Of a stretch of 21,796 nucleotides of DNA, positions 9,959 to 20,845 are shown in pieces; the first letter of the stretch is position 1, and each line of letters opens with the position of its first letter. Source of the stretch: Cerioporus squamosus (lineage: Eukaryota > Basidiomycota > Agaricomycetes > Polyporales > Polyporaceae); NCBI GenBank assembly GCA_022592435.1, contig JABYQS010000460.1:1-21796 (forward strand), in the 5' to 3' direction. The position numbers were made by a program, and so were the translations under genes. The notes under the pieces are model-generated. The model did not search any database and was not told the DNA's origin. It saw nothing but the letters and a program-made list of their open reading frames with translations.

Positions 9959-11128
9959 GAGAGCATTACGCTCTACTTGATCGATGGATCCTTGAAGGGT
10001 AGCCTTCGGAAGAGGCTCAGGGGCGCTGATGACATGTACCTGTGGAGGGAGTGTCTGACTCCCGACGAGCTCAGTCGAGCAACTCGACATCCTAAGATTC
10101 CCGAGCTGCCAGATCGGGCACCAGTTCATTACCCAAGCGTTGATGGAGGAAAGAGAGTGAGCGAACATACCGGAGTATTAGACCGAGTTCCCTGGGACTC
10201 AGGACCAAGACGTGCTCGGCTATCCTGCGCATGCTGAGCAGTGTCACGGACAGCTGTAGCTCTAGGGGCTGTCGCGGGGGCAGGAGGGGAAATATCGATA
10301 CGATCCAGCCTGACATGCTCGAGTGCAGCGTAGGGGTCGTCTCCATGGCAGAACTTGAATAATTGAGAGCTGCTTTGGTCCTTGATGTCGTCGACCAGAT
10401 AATAGCCATGAGTGGCGCGAGGATGAAGGCGAATCCGGTGGCGCAGGGTATCCGACTGAGGCGCTTTTAGAATCATGGATGGGTTCAAAGACAGTGGACG
10501 ATCATCTCACCTTCAGCATACGATCATAACTGATGTTCGCAAAGTCGGGCTCCAGGAGACGGTAGGCGCGACGACCGGTAAACGGATTCTCCATGAAAGA
10601 GCAGTAGGGTATGAGAGTAGCGTAACTGGGCTGACTGGTACTGTGAGTATGGTGCGAGAAGGCTCGCGGTCTGCACCCTATATATCCAGCACGGGGCGGA
10701 GAGAGTAATGCCCGGAACACTTTGCCCTCGAGATGCTTCTGGGCACATGGATTGCTGTAGAAGCGTCTGATCAGCGTGGTGGTCGGGCGGCGTATCGCTA
10801 GAGCCAGTCAGAAGAAGTACAGAAACAAAAGATGCCCTCACGAGGGTGCGAGGGAAGGCACGATTGCAGTGTTCCTGATTCACCGCCCATCAAGAAGAGA
10901 CTCAGTCGGAGATCCATGTGCACCATACGCGCAGGTGGTCTAAGCACCGTCGAATCCATCCAAAATGGGGCTTGATTGTGATCGATGTTGAGCATGGCTC
11001 GAATGTGGATATAAGGGTACGCAACGGAGGTTTTCACTGAACCACATGGGCGGCGCGCCCACATATCAACGATTAGGGGGCCATTGCAGCGAAGGGAGGT
11101 CACAATAGATTGAACAAAAGCAGAAGAG
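9959..11128. other. Unresolved stretch between the peptidase gene and FB3
   Basis: I cannot assign a gene. On the minus strand the segment 10720-10505 reads open (it includes ENPFTGRRAYRLLEPDF and ISYDRMLK) and runs into a good splice donor (gtgaga), followed by another open segment (10440-10320, with RIRLHPRATHGYYLVDD and DDPYAALEHVRLDRI). This looks like a remnant of a spliced gene of unknown family, or the 5' part of the peptidase transcript. The 11128-11050 end is the 3' flank of FB3. Confidence 0.3.
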
Positions 11129-12833
11129 CTAGAGGATCGCCGGAAAGTGCGGAAGGGATGGCGAATCGCTACGCACATGCGTCAGCGAATGTCGGATGTA
11201 AAGACAACCAACTGTGAGACGTACACAGGGCCGGCGGTGCACCTGGGCTCGGCACAGCGGCGTGGGTGAAACTGCAGCCAGAAGGAACAGTCAAGGCCGT
11301 GCGTGAGGAGTGCAACGTATTCTAGGCTAGGACACGCCTCGAATATATCCGCAAGCTCCCAACCACGCGCATCATTCACGCGCTGGTATCGCGATCGCTC
11401 GGTCATGTTCTCGCAATAGAGTTTCACGTTGTCATGGAAGTCTAGGTTGAGATGAACCGTGCGGAGACAGGGAGCGGATGCAAGCATCCGAGCAACATGA
11501 ACCTGAAGGACAAGCTTTGATCAGTGTACAACAGATGGCGCGACGTGTCTGAAGTGGATACGAACGTGAGGGACTATTTGCTTCCTGTCCTTGCGGTAGC
11601 GATGCAGCTCGAGATGCGTGAGACAAGGGAAGGAGCTGGAGACGTGCCTCAGGAGCGCATCATCATCCCCATCAGTCTCGTAGACAAGCTCTAGTGCGTG
11701 CAGGTTTGGCATCTCCATCCGCCGCAACACCGAGAGGCATTCGGTAGATGATAGGATGGGTGCAGACCAGCACCTTGCGACATCGGAGAAACCCAGATGG
11801 TAGTAGTAACGAGGGTAATCGCGAAGCGAGAGCTGCTTTAGCAACGTGCTGTCAATGGAAAATATAGCGTCATTGGGATCGGGATACGCGAGCGTCAGAG
11901 AACTCAGCGCAAGGGATTGGCCGTGGCTTGATGTGGGACCTAATGGAGATAGTCGCCCCTGCGGACTCTTCCTAGCGAGCTGCACGGAGAGCGTCGCCAG
12001 CCGAGGTACAGCAGTTATGAAGTCGTGAAGAAGAGAAGGAGAAGCGTTGCAGGGGAATTGCCCGGACAGGGACAACTCGCGGAGTTGCGGCCAGGGCAGA
12101 TCCGCCATACGGTCCAACGGCGCTATCTCGATTGGCAGCGTGAGTGACTGTAAAGTCTCATGTATCCGCAGAATCAAAGGAGAGAGCGAATGGGATTCAG
12201 TGGCGTAAGGGTTCGCTATCTTCGGGGACTTGCTCTCGTCTGCATGCGGGAAAGCTCCAGATGGGTCCTTGTCCAAAACGCGCCAGATGTTGGGATTGTA
12301 GCAAAACGACGTGAGAGCGATCGGCAGGGATCCTATCTCGTGTGCGGGAGATGGATAAATGCCTATGAATGAGGTCGTTGGCTCCATAGTAATGGACGTG
12401 ATGTTCGGAAGGGAGAGGCAACGCTTGAAAGCAGTCCATGGCATGCCGCAGAGGTTGCGACCACGGAACGTCACTGCACGAAGGTGTGGGAGGTATGGTA
12501 GCTCCAGACCGAACGTGTCTTGATAGTCGGCCACCAAGCGGCCTATGTAGATGAGATGCCTGGATGATAACTATCGTCAGTAATCGGACCCAGACCGACG
12601 GACAAGAGCGGGCTCGTCGCTTACTGGACGAAAGGCCGGATACTCTCCGGCGGAATACCTTCCCAACCACTGCACGTGGTAACACAGCGAGAGAAAAGTA
12701 TAGGAGCGCAAACACTGCGCATCCTCCGAGAGGTAGAAGCCAGGTTGGCGAGATCTCCTTTGTTCCTGTGCAGTAGGAGATGGCTTATAATGGCCCGCAG
12801 CACGTCTTCCGCCAAGTCGCTGAGCCTGTTCAT
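11129..12833 (-). CDS. FB3: F-box/LRR-like protein, apparently intact
   Basis: This is probably an SCF-type substrate receptor of unknown target. Exons on the minus strand are 12833-12625, 12559-11566, 11502-11225 and 11168-11129, all in phase, giving about 506 residues. Exon 1 is the F-box (MNRLSDLAEDVLRAIISHLL, LASTSRRMRSVC). The body has LPYLPHLRAVTF, LPWPQLRELSLSGQF, AYPDPNDAIFS, LRDYPRYYY and APILSSTECLSVL. Exon 3 has LRTVHLNLDFHD. The short last exon (SLPHFPAIL-stop) is preferred over reading on to the stop at 11182 because its donor, branch site and stop are kept in the relic at 7560-7690. ATG 12833 opens the F-box. Just upstream, 12876-12835 has intron-like ends (gtgagt to gctcag) and may be a 5' leader intron. 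The paralogue FB2 lies in the opposite orientation 4 kb away. Confidence 0.85.
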
Positions 12834-13801
12834 GTCTGAGCAATGAACGTTGCACAAGACAGTACGAAGCACTCACAACATGCCCACGGAAGAAATTGAA
12901 TGGAACTGTGGCAAGTTATGTACGTGGCGACAGCAAGAGTTCGGGACCGTGTAGTAAGCAAAGCCTTCAAAGCGATGCTTTTCGGAGGCTGATGATATCA
13001 CTGTATTCGTGGGAATTGGTACTACTTATCGACTGCCATTGTAGACTAGTAACCTATTTACTTACTCGCCGGCTTACAACCACTCCCACGACAGAACCAC
13101 CGGTACCACGGTTCGACTCACCCACCTTCCGCGTATCATAGTAGACCGCCCGCATGAGCCTCTCTCAGGAGGTGAGAATTAGACTGCGAACTGCAGCGTT
13201 CTCTTTTGCGGTCTTCAAGTTCGATCTCCTGTCTCCAACGCTGCCACTTGCAAGCTGCTTCCTCTCCCAGCCGCTACTGCTGTCTCCTTATTCACGGCAG
13301 GGATGCTGGCGTTTCCAGTGGGAAAGACTGCACGTCAATGGGCGCAAGGTCAGCTTTCGGTCGCCCTGTCGCTGGGTATCCACCCGCGGCCTATGTGTCT
13401 CCATTATTCGCCACAAATATTGCTGTGGGTGTAGCGTCACCTCGCTGACCTGATCCCGAAGTACCGCTCCTTCAACAAGTCCATCTAGTTCTGTCTTCCC
13501 GACTTTGCGGATCTACCTGTTGATACAGGATACACATAGTAGTGAGTCAAGGAGCCTGGAGAAAGAGTTGGCAAGGACGAAACCGGCTCTGAACAATACC
13601 ACCGTCAGGGCTCTGCGTTCCGGGACAGATCGCAGGCGGCGTAGTGAGGTCCTCCTTACTCTGGATATCCGATCCACGAGCCCGGGCTGTCAATGCCGTA
13701 CCAGTGGCTCGTCATCAGCTCAGGTTCCCTGTACAGCAGTCAGCACTCCGGCCAAGTCACCGTGATTGGGGGCAGAGGTCGCGCATACGCACCTGTGATC
13801 C
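12834..13801. other. Spacer with possible decayed coding sequence
   Basis: No gene can be supported. The + strand at 13270-13420 contains a hydrophobic open stretch (SLFTAGMLAFPVGKTARQWA, then ALSLGIHPRPM, with FATNIAV in a shifted frame). This loosely recalls parts of oligopeptide transporters but is too short and broken to call. The remainder shows only shadow-like frames. Confidence 0.3.
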
Positions 13802-14181
13802 TCATGACAAGACAAAGCGCGCCGGTTCTTCTACGCTCCTGGAAGGATGGAACTCCATCCATGTGGCGGTGGGCGCACCGTGATAGAGGACCTCGACGCA
13901 GTCGAGCAACGGACAGTCCTGCACGATATCGGCGATCTCCCCGCCGAGCGTGCCCGTGAATCGGTCCCACCATGCTTTCCGCACGGCGTATTTGCCGCAA
14001 TACGCACCGTGGTCGCCGCGGAAGTCGAGATTGAGGCACAACGTACTGAGAGATCGCGCGGCCGTCAGGATACGCGCGATATGGGTCTGTACATGTGGCG
14101 AGGTTAGTGGACATGTCTCGAGGGCATGTACGAGTCTGCACGTACGTGATCGGCGTCCTCGTCCCGGTTAGCGCGATACCT
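13802..14181 (-). pseudogene. 3' relic of an F-box gene of the FB2/FB3 family
   Basis: The minus strand keeps the end of the penultimate exon (14181-14146, RYRANRDEDADH, against HRYRKDRKQIVPH in FB3), a 59-nt intron (14145-14087, gtacgt, a CCACTAACC branch site, tgtacag) and a final exon (14086-13802) reading THIARILTAARSLSTLCLNL and DFRGD, IADIVQDCPLLDCVEVL and WMEFHPSRS, ending FVLS-stop. The corresponding FB3 segment is VARMLASAPCLRTVHLNL. A TAA lies directly upstream of 14181, and I find no F-box or main leucine-rich body beyond it. It is a 5'-truncated copy whose last exon has stayed open. Confidence 0.75.
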
Positions 14182-16390
14182 TTAAGTCAGAGAGTCTGTG
14201 CACCAGTGCGCGGCAAATGAGCGCAGTGACACGGGAAGCCAATTGACCGTAATCACTGTTGTGCGCATGCACGATTAAGTAGTGAGCGAGCGCGGGGTTT
14301 CCGTACATTCATCGATCCAGCCGAGAACGTTCGTTACGTTGAGGGAGGAGGACTTGAGAGCTTGAGGATGGGTCGACCGTGGTGAGGGTCTCCGGTTAAG
14401 TTGTCGCGTCAATTGCTTGTGACCGAGTTACCAGTACAGGTTACCAAGCCATCTATTCGTGGGAATCGGCCTCGAGACCTCCTCGAGCTCCTCCTCCCTC
14501 CTCCTGAAGAAAACTTCTTTCTCCTCTCCGCTCGCGGACATCACACGCAGTATCCTCAACCGTATGCTCTTGGAAAGATGGTGGTTTCCATGTGAATGCG
14601 AACACAACCGCTAGTCAAGACTCAGGCTGGCTCTTGCAACCGCTGGCCACGGCCTGCAATTCTAATCTTGAGGTCTGTACCACCGCTGTTGTCTATTCCA
14701 CAGGTCGTCTGATCGATTTCTTCAGAGTATGTGAATTTTAATACCGGCGCATAGACTCGGCACAAGCGCACTCTCTAGACCTCTTGCGAGAGTGACGCCG
14801 AAAATGACCCGGATCCCCACAAGTTGTGCCTGGCAAGGCGACACCTGGCAGACACAGTGCGATACAACTTGGGGACAACTTCCTCACATACGCTCTTGGA
14901 CGACGTACTTTTTGCGCACTATCCAGGTTCTGTGTCGACACGCTAAGTCCACGATGGCCTGGAAGGTCTTAGCGCCGGTAGCGCATATACCCCACTTTCC
15001 CGATGCACGGGTATCTGCACTGCCTGCGTGGTTCTTCTCTCGAAGTGGGAAGTCGAACTCGACCAGCTACCAGCATCTTTTTCTGTTGCCCTCTGTCAAC
15101 AACCCTCACCCTGAAACTTGAACTCATCTGGCAAGCCTGCCTCCCTGTCCTCGTCACCACACTGGCACCTATGGGCTCGCCGACAAATCCGCCTTACTTG
15201 TGGCTTATAGGACTGCTTTCTCCTTGCTGGGCAAGTGCAACAACACGATTGCTGGTGGCGGTCGGACCTCTCCTGCACGGGAACTAGCGACGGATGTTCG
15301 CTCAACGACTGTCGGACCTACCCTGCGATCTTGGTGCACAATGCACGTCTTGCGGACGTCACCATCTACAAGCCGCTTTGTCTCCAAGAGACGTTTGAGC
15401 CGAGGCGGTCTACAAGCCAAGATGCGCCACTCGAGAGGAACAACAGTACGCACCTCTCAACTTCTTGTCTACATCCCTTACTAGTTCCCGCAATGTCATG
15501 TGTTCGTACACGCGTTCTTCCGCAACATTCTCTGCTCGAACTATGCTCTCCAAGCTGAGCCATCGAACAACACTGAAACGCCACTGCATACGCGGCCTGG
15601 GGTTCCAGGGGCACGTTGCTACGAGATGCCTAGAGGCCACCGCTTAGGGCAAGTGCCGCTTGGAAGTCAGCGGCTCGTTCTGCTTGCTATGTCGGGCAAG
15701 CCGTCATGTACGCGGCGAGGGGCGAGCTCCCGTAACATGTTTCGTGTTACGCGGGTCCGGCTCTCTCCATCGTTGCACAGAGCTCGCTCATCGCCGCTCC
15801 TTGGTGGGCAGACGACGGCGGAGTTGCTCTTGTGCAGTGATAGGCAGGACATTCCCTACTGCGTACTGTGACTCGTCCAAATCTCTCTTGGCCGGGAAAC
15901 CGCTGTTCAAGCCCATATCTGTTCGTCATTCTTCGACTGTTTGGGACGCCGACGTTGTTTCTGGCTTCTCGCGCTCGGTCAATGGACCAGGTCAATATGC
16001 AACGGTGATGGTGACCTTGTTCTATGTCGTTGCGCGTAAGAGACTACGGCGGCTGCAGAAAGAGTCTTGCCTTGTTTCTGCCGTTGCGGAGGATCAAAGG
16101 AACGATTCGGGCAGGCAGCGCCAGAGTGGGCGCCTGTTTGCCGGTGTTTGGCACGGTGGGCGGACATTTGGCAAACCTTCCGATAGTGGCAGTAAGCAAT
16201 CCGCTCGTCCTGCAGCGCAGAGGGCCCGGCTTCGGGTTCCTTTATCCTGCTTGCTCCCGGCGGACAATTTGCGCCTACGCGTCGCCATGGACGCGTCGTT
16301 ATATGTCCCATGGCGTCTCTCCAGCTGCGACCACCACCTGCTGTACTTGGAACCTCCACAGCGTTGTTCTCCCCGACCCCTCTTCTCTAA
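14182..16390. other. 2.2 kb without a supported gene
   Basis: Many medium-length open frames overlap on both strands, but none shows a family motif or joins by splice sites into a longer protein. A pyrimidine-rich tract lies at about 14470-14535. The + strand at 16030-16260 (with VFGTVGGHLANLPIVAVSNP) has a membrane-protein flavour, and the minus strand at 15580-15440 (with ESIVRAENVAEERVYEHM) has a plausible helix ending at a GTGCGT donor. Neither is enough for a call. The right end should hold the promoter of the Clp1-like gene. Confidence 0.35.
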
Positions 16391-17643
16391 ATGGTAGCGC
16401 GTTGTTCCAGCACTCCGAATCATCCTAGTCGAGCCGGGCCAATCTCCGCGAATATCGACAGAATCACCTTGCCGCGTGCCTACCTGCAATCGGGCAAGTT
16501 GCGTGGCCGCAAAGCCATGCGCAAGAATCCTTACAAGCACCCGGCTATAAAGGACAGTATCTTCACCTCCACCTCCGACCCCACCTCCCAAACATCCACC
16601 TCCTCGTCCCAGCGCAAGCCACGCGATCCACAGATGCCCTACGTTACCCCCGTCCCACCCCTCGTCGACCCCCAGTACTGGCGGTCTCTGCCTCGCACCC
16701 TCGAGAGGCCCCCGATCGGCGAGATAAACCCGGCGAACATCGCCTCTGCGGATCCATCGTACGCTGGGGTGCCTCCCGACCAACTCCGGGATGGCTTCCC
16801 ATTCTGTGGTATACGGCGAGTCCACCTGTACTCTTCTTCGTATGCAATGACCTTACCTGTGTCAGACCTAGTCCCATCGCACCTTACAATGGGGAGCCGG
16901 AACTCTTCGTCAGCGCCCCAATCGCGACCCTCGGGGACCATTACGACTTTATTCTAATGGACGTCGGGCTCGCAGCGCAGCCGACCCATGCATTTGGTAT
17001 CTTCCCCACCTTCTCCGCGGCGCAGGACGCCCGCTGCACCCCGCACCAGCTGCCCATGGCCTTCCCGCAGCGCCGTCGGGTCACCCTCAATCCCACCCAC
17101 GGCGCGCTCTGGGCCGCGTACTGCTCGAAGCTGCCCGCCCTGCCGTACGCCCCCATGCAGATTGCCCCCGGCAGCCCCGGCACCAAGGACAGCCCCGCCA
17201 CCTCCATCGTGCGCCTCCCCCTGGTGCCGCTCCCGCTGCCGTTCCCGCCGGGGTTCTTCTTCATCATGCGGTACATCTACACGCGCGTGCCGTGGCACTT
17301 CATCGCGGAGATGCTCCTGCCCGTCGACCAGCAGGGCGACGTGAGCGAGAAGTCGCCGCAGCTCAAGCCGTGGGCGGAGTTCTTCGACATCATCACCGTC
17401 GTCCCGGAGACGGAGAAGAACTTCGTCCTGCGCGAGCTGCATCCCGCCGCGGTCGACAAGTTCGGGGCGCTCTTGGCGGGGCGATATGCACGGCTCGACT
17501 TGTGCCGCCTCGCGAGGAACGTGTGGGGCACGTACCAGAACGCGGTGTATCTCGGCTTCGTCGACGAGAAGCTGTGGGAGGCCATCGAGTTTTCGTGGGC
17601 TTCGGTGCTGAAGGCCTTGGAGATTTCTGACCCTGGCCCGTGA
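16391..17643 (+). CDS. Clp1-like protein
   Basis: Clp1 (clampless1) of mushrooms and its smut homologue act downstream of the mating-type homeodomain factors and are needed for clamp and dikaryon development; they contain no well-characterised domain. Exon 1 (from 16391) has RITLPRAYLQSGKLRGRKAM, RKNPYKHP, then YWRSLPRTLERPPIGEINPA and ADPSYAGVPPDQLR. Exon 2 (16866-17643) has FILMDVGLAAQPTHAFGIFP, VTLNPTHGALWAAYC, LPLVPLPLPFPPGFFFIMRY and a C-terminal ARNVWGTYQNAVYLGF and LWEAIEFSWASVLKALEI. This follows the family pattern of a Pro-rich N-part, a Val-Pro-Leu core and a Leu-Trp C-terminal helix. The exon junction is unsettled. The acceptor at 16865 is good, but the best donor (gtatac at 16809) does not restore phase; the 38-nt intron from 16828 does but is very short. 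A missing base in exon 1 is another explanation. The start could lie further upstream behind another intron. The family call rests on recalled pattern. Confidence 0.7.
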
Positions 17644-18224
17644 GGCGAATGAGGAGGAGAAGTCCCGCTGTGATTGAGTCGCAGCTGCCGAAGTCCTTGT
17701 GAGTTTTCCCCTCTTCGTCGACCAAGTGAATGCGCGATTGCTGACTCACTCACCTCAGGTATCAATCCCCTTCCCGTTAATTGATTCTTCCTAGTATATA
17801 CTACGATCGAATGTCCTGCACTCCTTATTCACATTGTAGCGTTAGTACTGTTTGGGCAGATTTGCCACTACCTGTATACGCTCGTTTGATTTACTTTGAA
17901 TGGATCTTAGTGTTGATTTAAATGTTCTTGTCGAGCGGCAGAGGAGCAACTGGTGGCATAGGTCATTAAGCGTCGTAACAGGTCGTCATGAAGATCAAAG
18001 CAGCTCAGAGCGACAGCACTGTAGCCAAAGTAGTGGAAGAGACTGCATGAGCACAAGATTCAACGGAAACACGTCAGGACGCATAGCGCAATACACAAAC
18101 AGGCGGGACAATAACGTATCTCACCCCTCCAGCATCGGGTCGCACAGTTCATATACAAAGCAAGCAAACGCTTCTCGCGGTATCATAGATCGCAGACTGA
18201 GACTGTCCGGGTCTGGGAGCCTTG
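17644..18224. other. 3' region between convergent genes, with intron-like element 17699-17758
   Basis: This separates the stop codons of the Clp1-like gene (+) and the coiled-coil gene (-). A 60-nt element at 17699-17758 has a perfect donor (gtgagt), a TTGCTGACTC branch site and a cctcag acceptor, starting 55 nt after the Clp1-like stop, so it is probably a 3' untranslated intron. The rest is AT-richer and shows no gene. Confidence 0.5.
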
Positions 18225-20685
18225 CTACGCCTTCTCCTGGTCGAAGAAAGCGACGAGGTCACCAACGGGCACCTTCTGCTTCCCAACCAACGCCTTCGGC
18301 GGCGGGGGCCCGCCGTTCGCCAGCGCCTCCTTCGTCTGCCGCCGAATGACGAGCGGGTCAACAAACTTGCCCGACGTCGGCGTGACGGGCGGGATGGGCG
18401 CCCCCGTGCCCGAGTCCGACAGCCCCAGCCCGAAGCGGTCCGTCGAGCGCGAGCGCAGGCGGACGTTCAGCGGCGTGATCGGCGACGGCGCAGAGATCAC
18501 CTGGGAGGTCATCGGGGCGTACATCGACTGCGGGCGGACGCGTCTGCCCTTTGGCTCGCCGTTCCCGTTCGGAGAGGACGAGGGCGAGGTCGGGGCGGAG
18601 GGTGGCGCGAGCCCCGCGCTGATGTGTCGCCCGGAGTTCTTGCCGATGGTTTCTTCATTCATGTCGTCGGACTCGTCTGCGCTGTGGTCGTCGAGGCCGG
18701 GGGATACGGATACTGGCGAGGAGGAGAAGAAGGCGGTCCCGAGTTCCCGTGATTGCGAGCGTGAGTGAGGCGTGGGAGGCTGCTCGCGGGAGTCGTCTTC
18801 GCGGTCGCTGCGGTCACGGTCGCGAGCCATGATCTGCGTTCCGAGTGCGACGGTGTAGCGCTTGCGAGGAGTCGGGCTTGCGCTGGATGGCCGCCAGGCA
18901 GGCGGGTTCGGAGGAGGCAGAGACACGGGGCTGGTGGTGCCGTTGGCTTGCTTGTTGTTTGGAAGACCGGAGGGAGAGTTGCCGGCGGAAACGTGTCGAA
19001 CTCCTGCGAGGGTAATCCTGAGATAGACAAGCGCCCCTTCGTTGCAGAGGTGAGAGAAGCAGGGGGCGAGTTCGTAGGCGAGAACGGTCCCTGTCCCAGC
19101 GACGAGGAATCTGGAGGAGACGCGTAGTCACCGGTGGGGTATGGGAGTCGGGTCCGGGAGCCGCGGCTCTTGGAAGGTACTGGGGTGGTAATGGGAGGAC
19201 TGGTCGTGCCCGCGCGTGGAGGAGTCGAGCGAGGAGGGCTAGTGACGCTGCGTGAGATGGACTGGATAGCAATGGAAGAGCTCGTCGACGGTGCTCTGGC
19301 GACAGTTGGAATATTCCGACCAGGTCCGGATGCCAAGTTTCCTGGCGCAGTGGCCATCTTCGCCATCTCGCGACCCAGCTCCCCAATGCGACCTTGCAGT
19401 TCAGCCATCTCTTCCCTGATCTCGTGTAGAGCACCCCCAGAGTCACCGTTGGGACCATGCGATGCTTCCTTCTCGCGCTCCTTGTCGACTAACCAGCGCT
19501 CAACGTCGTCCATGCGCTCTTCGAGGGCTCGGACATGGCTCACAGTCCACTTCTCTAGCTTCTCAAAGCGCTTAGCGATGGTGAGCAGAGTGACCGGGAC
19601 GTCTAGAGCGCCTTGGGCGTTGAAACTGTGCATAGAGAGGATGCTGGGCTCTTGACGGAGACGCGCCTTCCACATCTGACTCGCCACCACGGTAAGGTGA
19701 CGGGACAAGACTAGGAGGGATACTGATGGCCCCACGGGGGTGAGGTGAGGGCGAGGATGGTGATGCAGACACCGGGCGAGAGGGAGATGGCCGCTGCAGC
19801 CTGCCCCAGCTTGATGAACGCAGGATCGTCGTACTTGCCCTCGGGGGTGGTTGGCCAGTCCTTGCTCTTCTGCCTCTTCTCCATCTTTTCCATCTTCTTC
19901 TTTCCCTTCTCCATCTCCTTCTCGCGCTGCTTCGTTTCCTGGATTATCTGCTGAGCGGGAGTCAAGGGCTCCTTGGTGGGCGTGAGCTTCTGCTTAGCCG
20001 TGGACCACCAGCTGCTCTCCTTCTGCGACGATGACGGCGAGGGCGGGGTGACGGGCATGGTCTGGGAGCGAGGAGGGGGCGGACGGAGGGACTCGGGTTG
20101 TTCTTCAGCATGGCCATAACGCGCTCCTCCACTGTGCGTCGCTCCTCAGCCTCCTTTGCGAGGATGCGTTCGGCCTCGCGCCTGCTTCTCTCGCGTTCCC
20201 TCCTCCGCCTCCGCCTCAAGCTCCTCGTCCCGTGGGAAGTCCAGGCGATTTCGATCTCATGTTGCTCACCAGCGATCCGACGCGTTGTGCGAAGTTGGGC
20301 CGCGAACTGGTGACCGATGGCGAGGGCGAGGTCGGGCGTTGGCCCCACTGCGGCTGGTCTGGAGTCCTCGGATGGATGGGTGGAGGAAGCGTCGCTGACC
20401 TCGCCGGTGTGGCGATCGATGGCGAACCCGTTTCTGAGAGGAGACGGTGGTCTGCGATTCCCCGTATACTGGTTCCGGCTGCGAACACGGCAATCAACAC
20501 GTCGAACACGAGTCTACGGCTGCGATAACATCTGCTCTCACCAGGTTGAGCGGCGAGGGCGGCGGCGGGAGCGACATGCGCCGTTGCTGGGCTGGGGCGC
20601 CACCTGGAGGAACGAGGTTTGTGGTCGACATCGACGCGAGGTTCTGTGGGATGGCGAGGCCATGACTGCTTGCTTCGGCGAGCAC
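18225..20685 (-). CDS. Long coiled-coil protein with a hydrophobic segment, function unknown, at least five indels
   Basis: I do not recognise the family. From ATG 20685 (or 20631, MSTTNLVPPGG) a Pro-rich N-terminus leads to an intron (20541-20479, gtgaga to gttcgcag). Then follow RNGFAIDRHTGEVSD, HQFAAQLRTTRRIAGEQHEI, a charged helix (EAERILAKEAEERRTVEERV), EPLTPAQQIIQETKQREKEM, and a hydrophobic stretch (about 19800-19690, AAAAISLSPGVCITILAL, then VSLLVLS). Next are two coiled coils (KRFEKLEKWTVSHVRALEER; REEMAELQGRIGELGREM) and a long Ser/Pro-rich tail ending VGDLVAFFDQEKA. The frame changes by one base near 20241 (missing), 20198 (extra), 20075-20079 (missing, G run on +), 19736-19740 (missing, G run) and about 18981-18986 (missing); the first splice junction may hide another. 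Allowing for them gives about 800 residues. It could be a membrane-anchored scaffold; this is inference only. It is divergent from LCB1. Confidence 0.7.
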
Positions 20686-20845
20686 GCGGCTCAGCTCGCC
20701 GTCGCGGACGTTGTGGAAGAGCGCAGGCTAGCCGTGGGCGTCGAGAACTGGTCCAAGTCGCCGGCGTCTCTCGGCGTCGTCCTCTTGCTTCCCGACCACA
20801 ACCTCAACGACGACAGCGACGGGCACGAACGCGACGACGGTCACG
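20686..20845. promoter_or_regulatory. Divergent promoter region of the coiled-coil gene and LCB1
   Basis: Only 160 bp separate the two start codons (214 bp if the minus gene starts at 20631), so both must share this region or overlap their leaders. It is GC-rich with CT tracts on the + strand towards LCB1. No TATA box is evident. Confidence 0.55.

Noticed and set aside
9377..10168. A single 263-codon minus-strand open frame
   Set aside because: It reads straight through two clear introns (9820-9764 and 9693-9625). The real product is the spliced aspartic peptidase.
13080..13140. GGTTCGACTC, resembling a tRNA T-loop
   Set aside because: No acceptor stem, D-arm or anticodon arm can be folded around it.
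13150..13760. Oligopeptide-transporter-like relic on the + strand
   Set aside because: Only short loose similarities (FPVGK, HPRPM, FATNIAV) occur, in different frames and with wrong spacing. This is too weak for a feature.
16283..16315. 8-bp inverted repeat CGCCATGG/CCATGGCG
   Set aside because: Short, in a GC-rich sequence and around a common palindromic core; chance is a sufficient explanation.
15640..16390. Possible transporter fragment on the + strand
   Set aside because: The hydrophobic stretch is short, no family motif is secure, and splice sites do not assemble a longer protein.
16540..16555. TATA-like sequence (gctataaagg)
   Set aside because: It lies inside the coding sequence of the Clp1-like gene (HPAIKD) and is not placed as a promoter.
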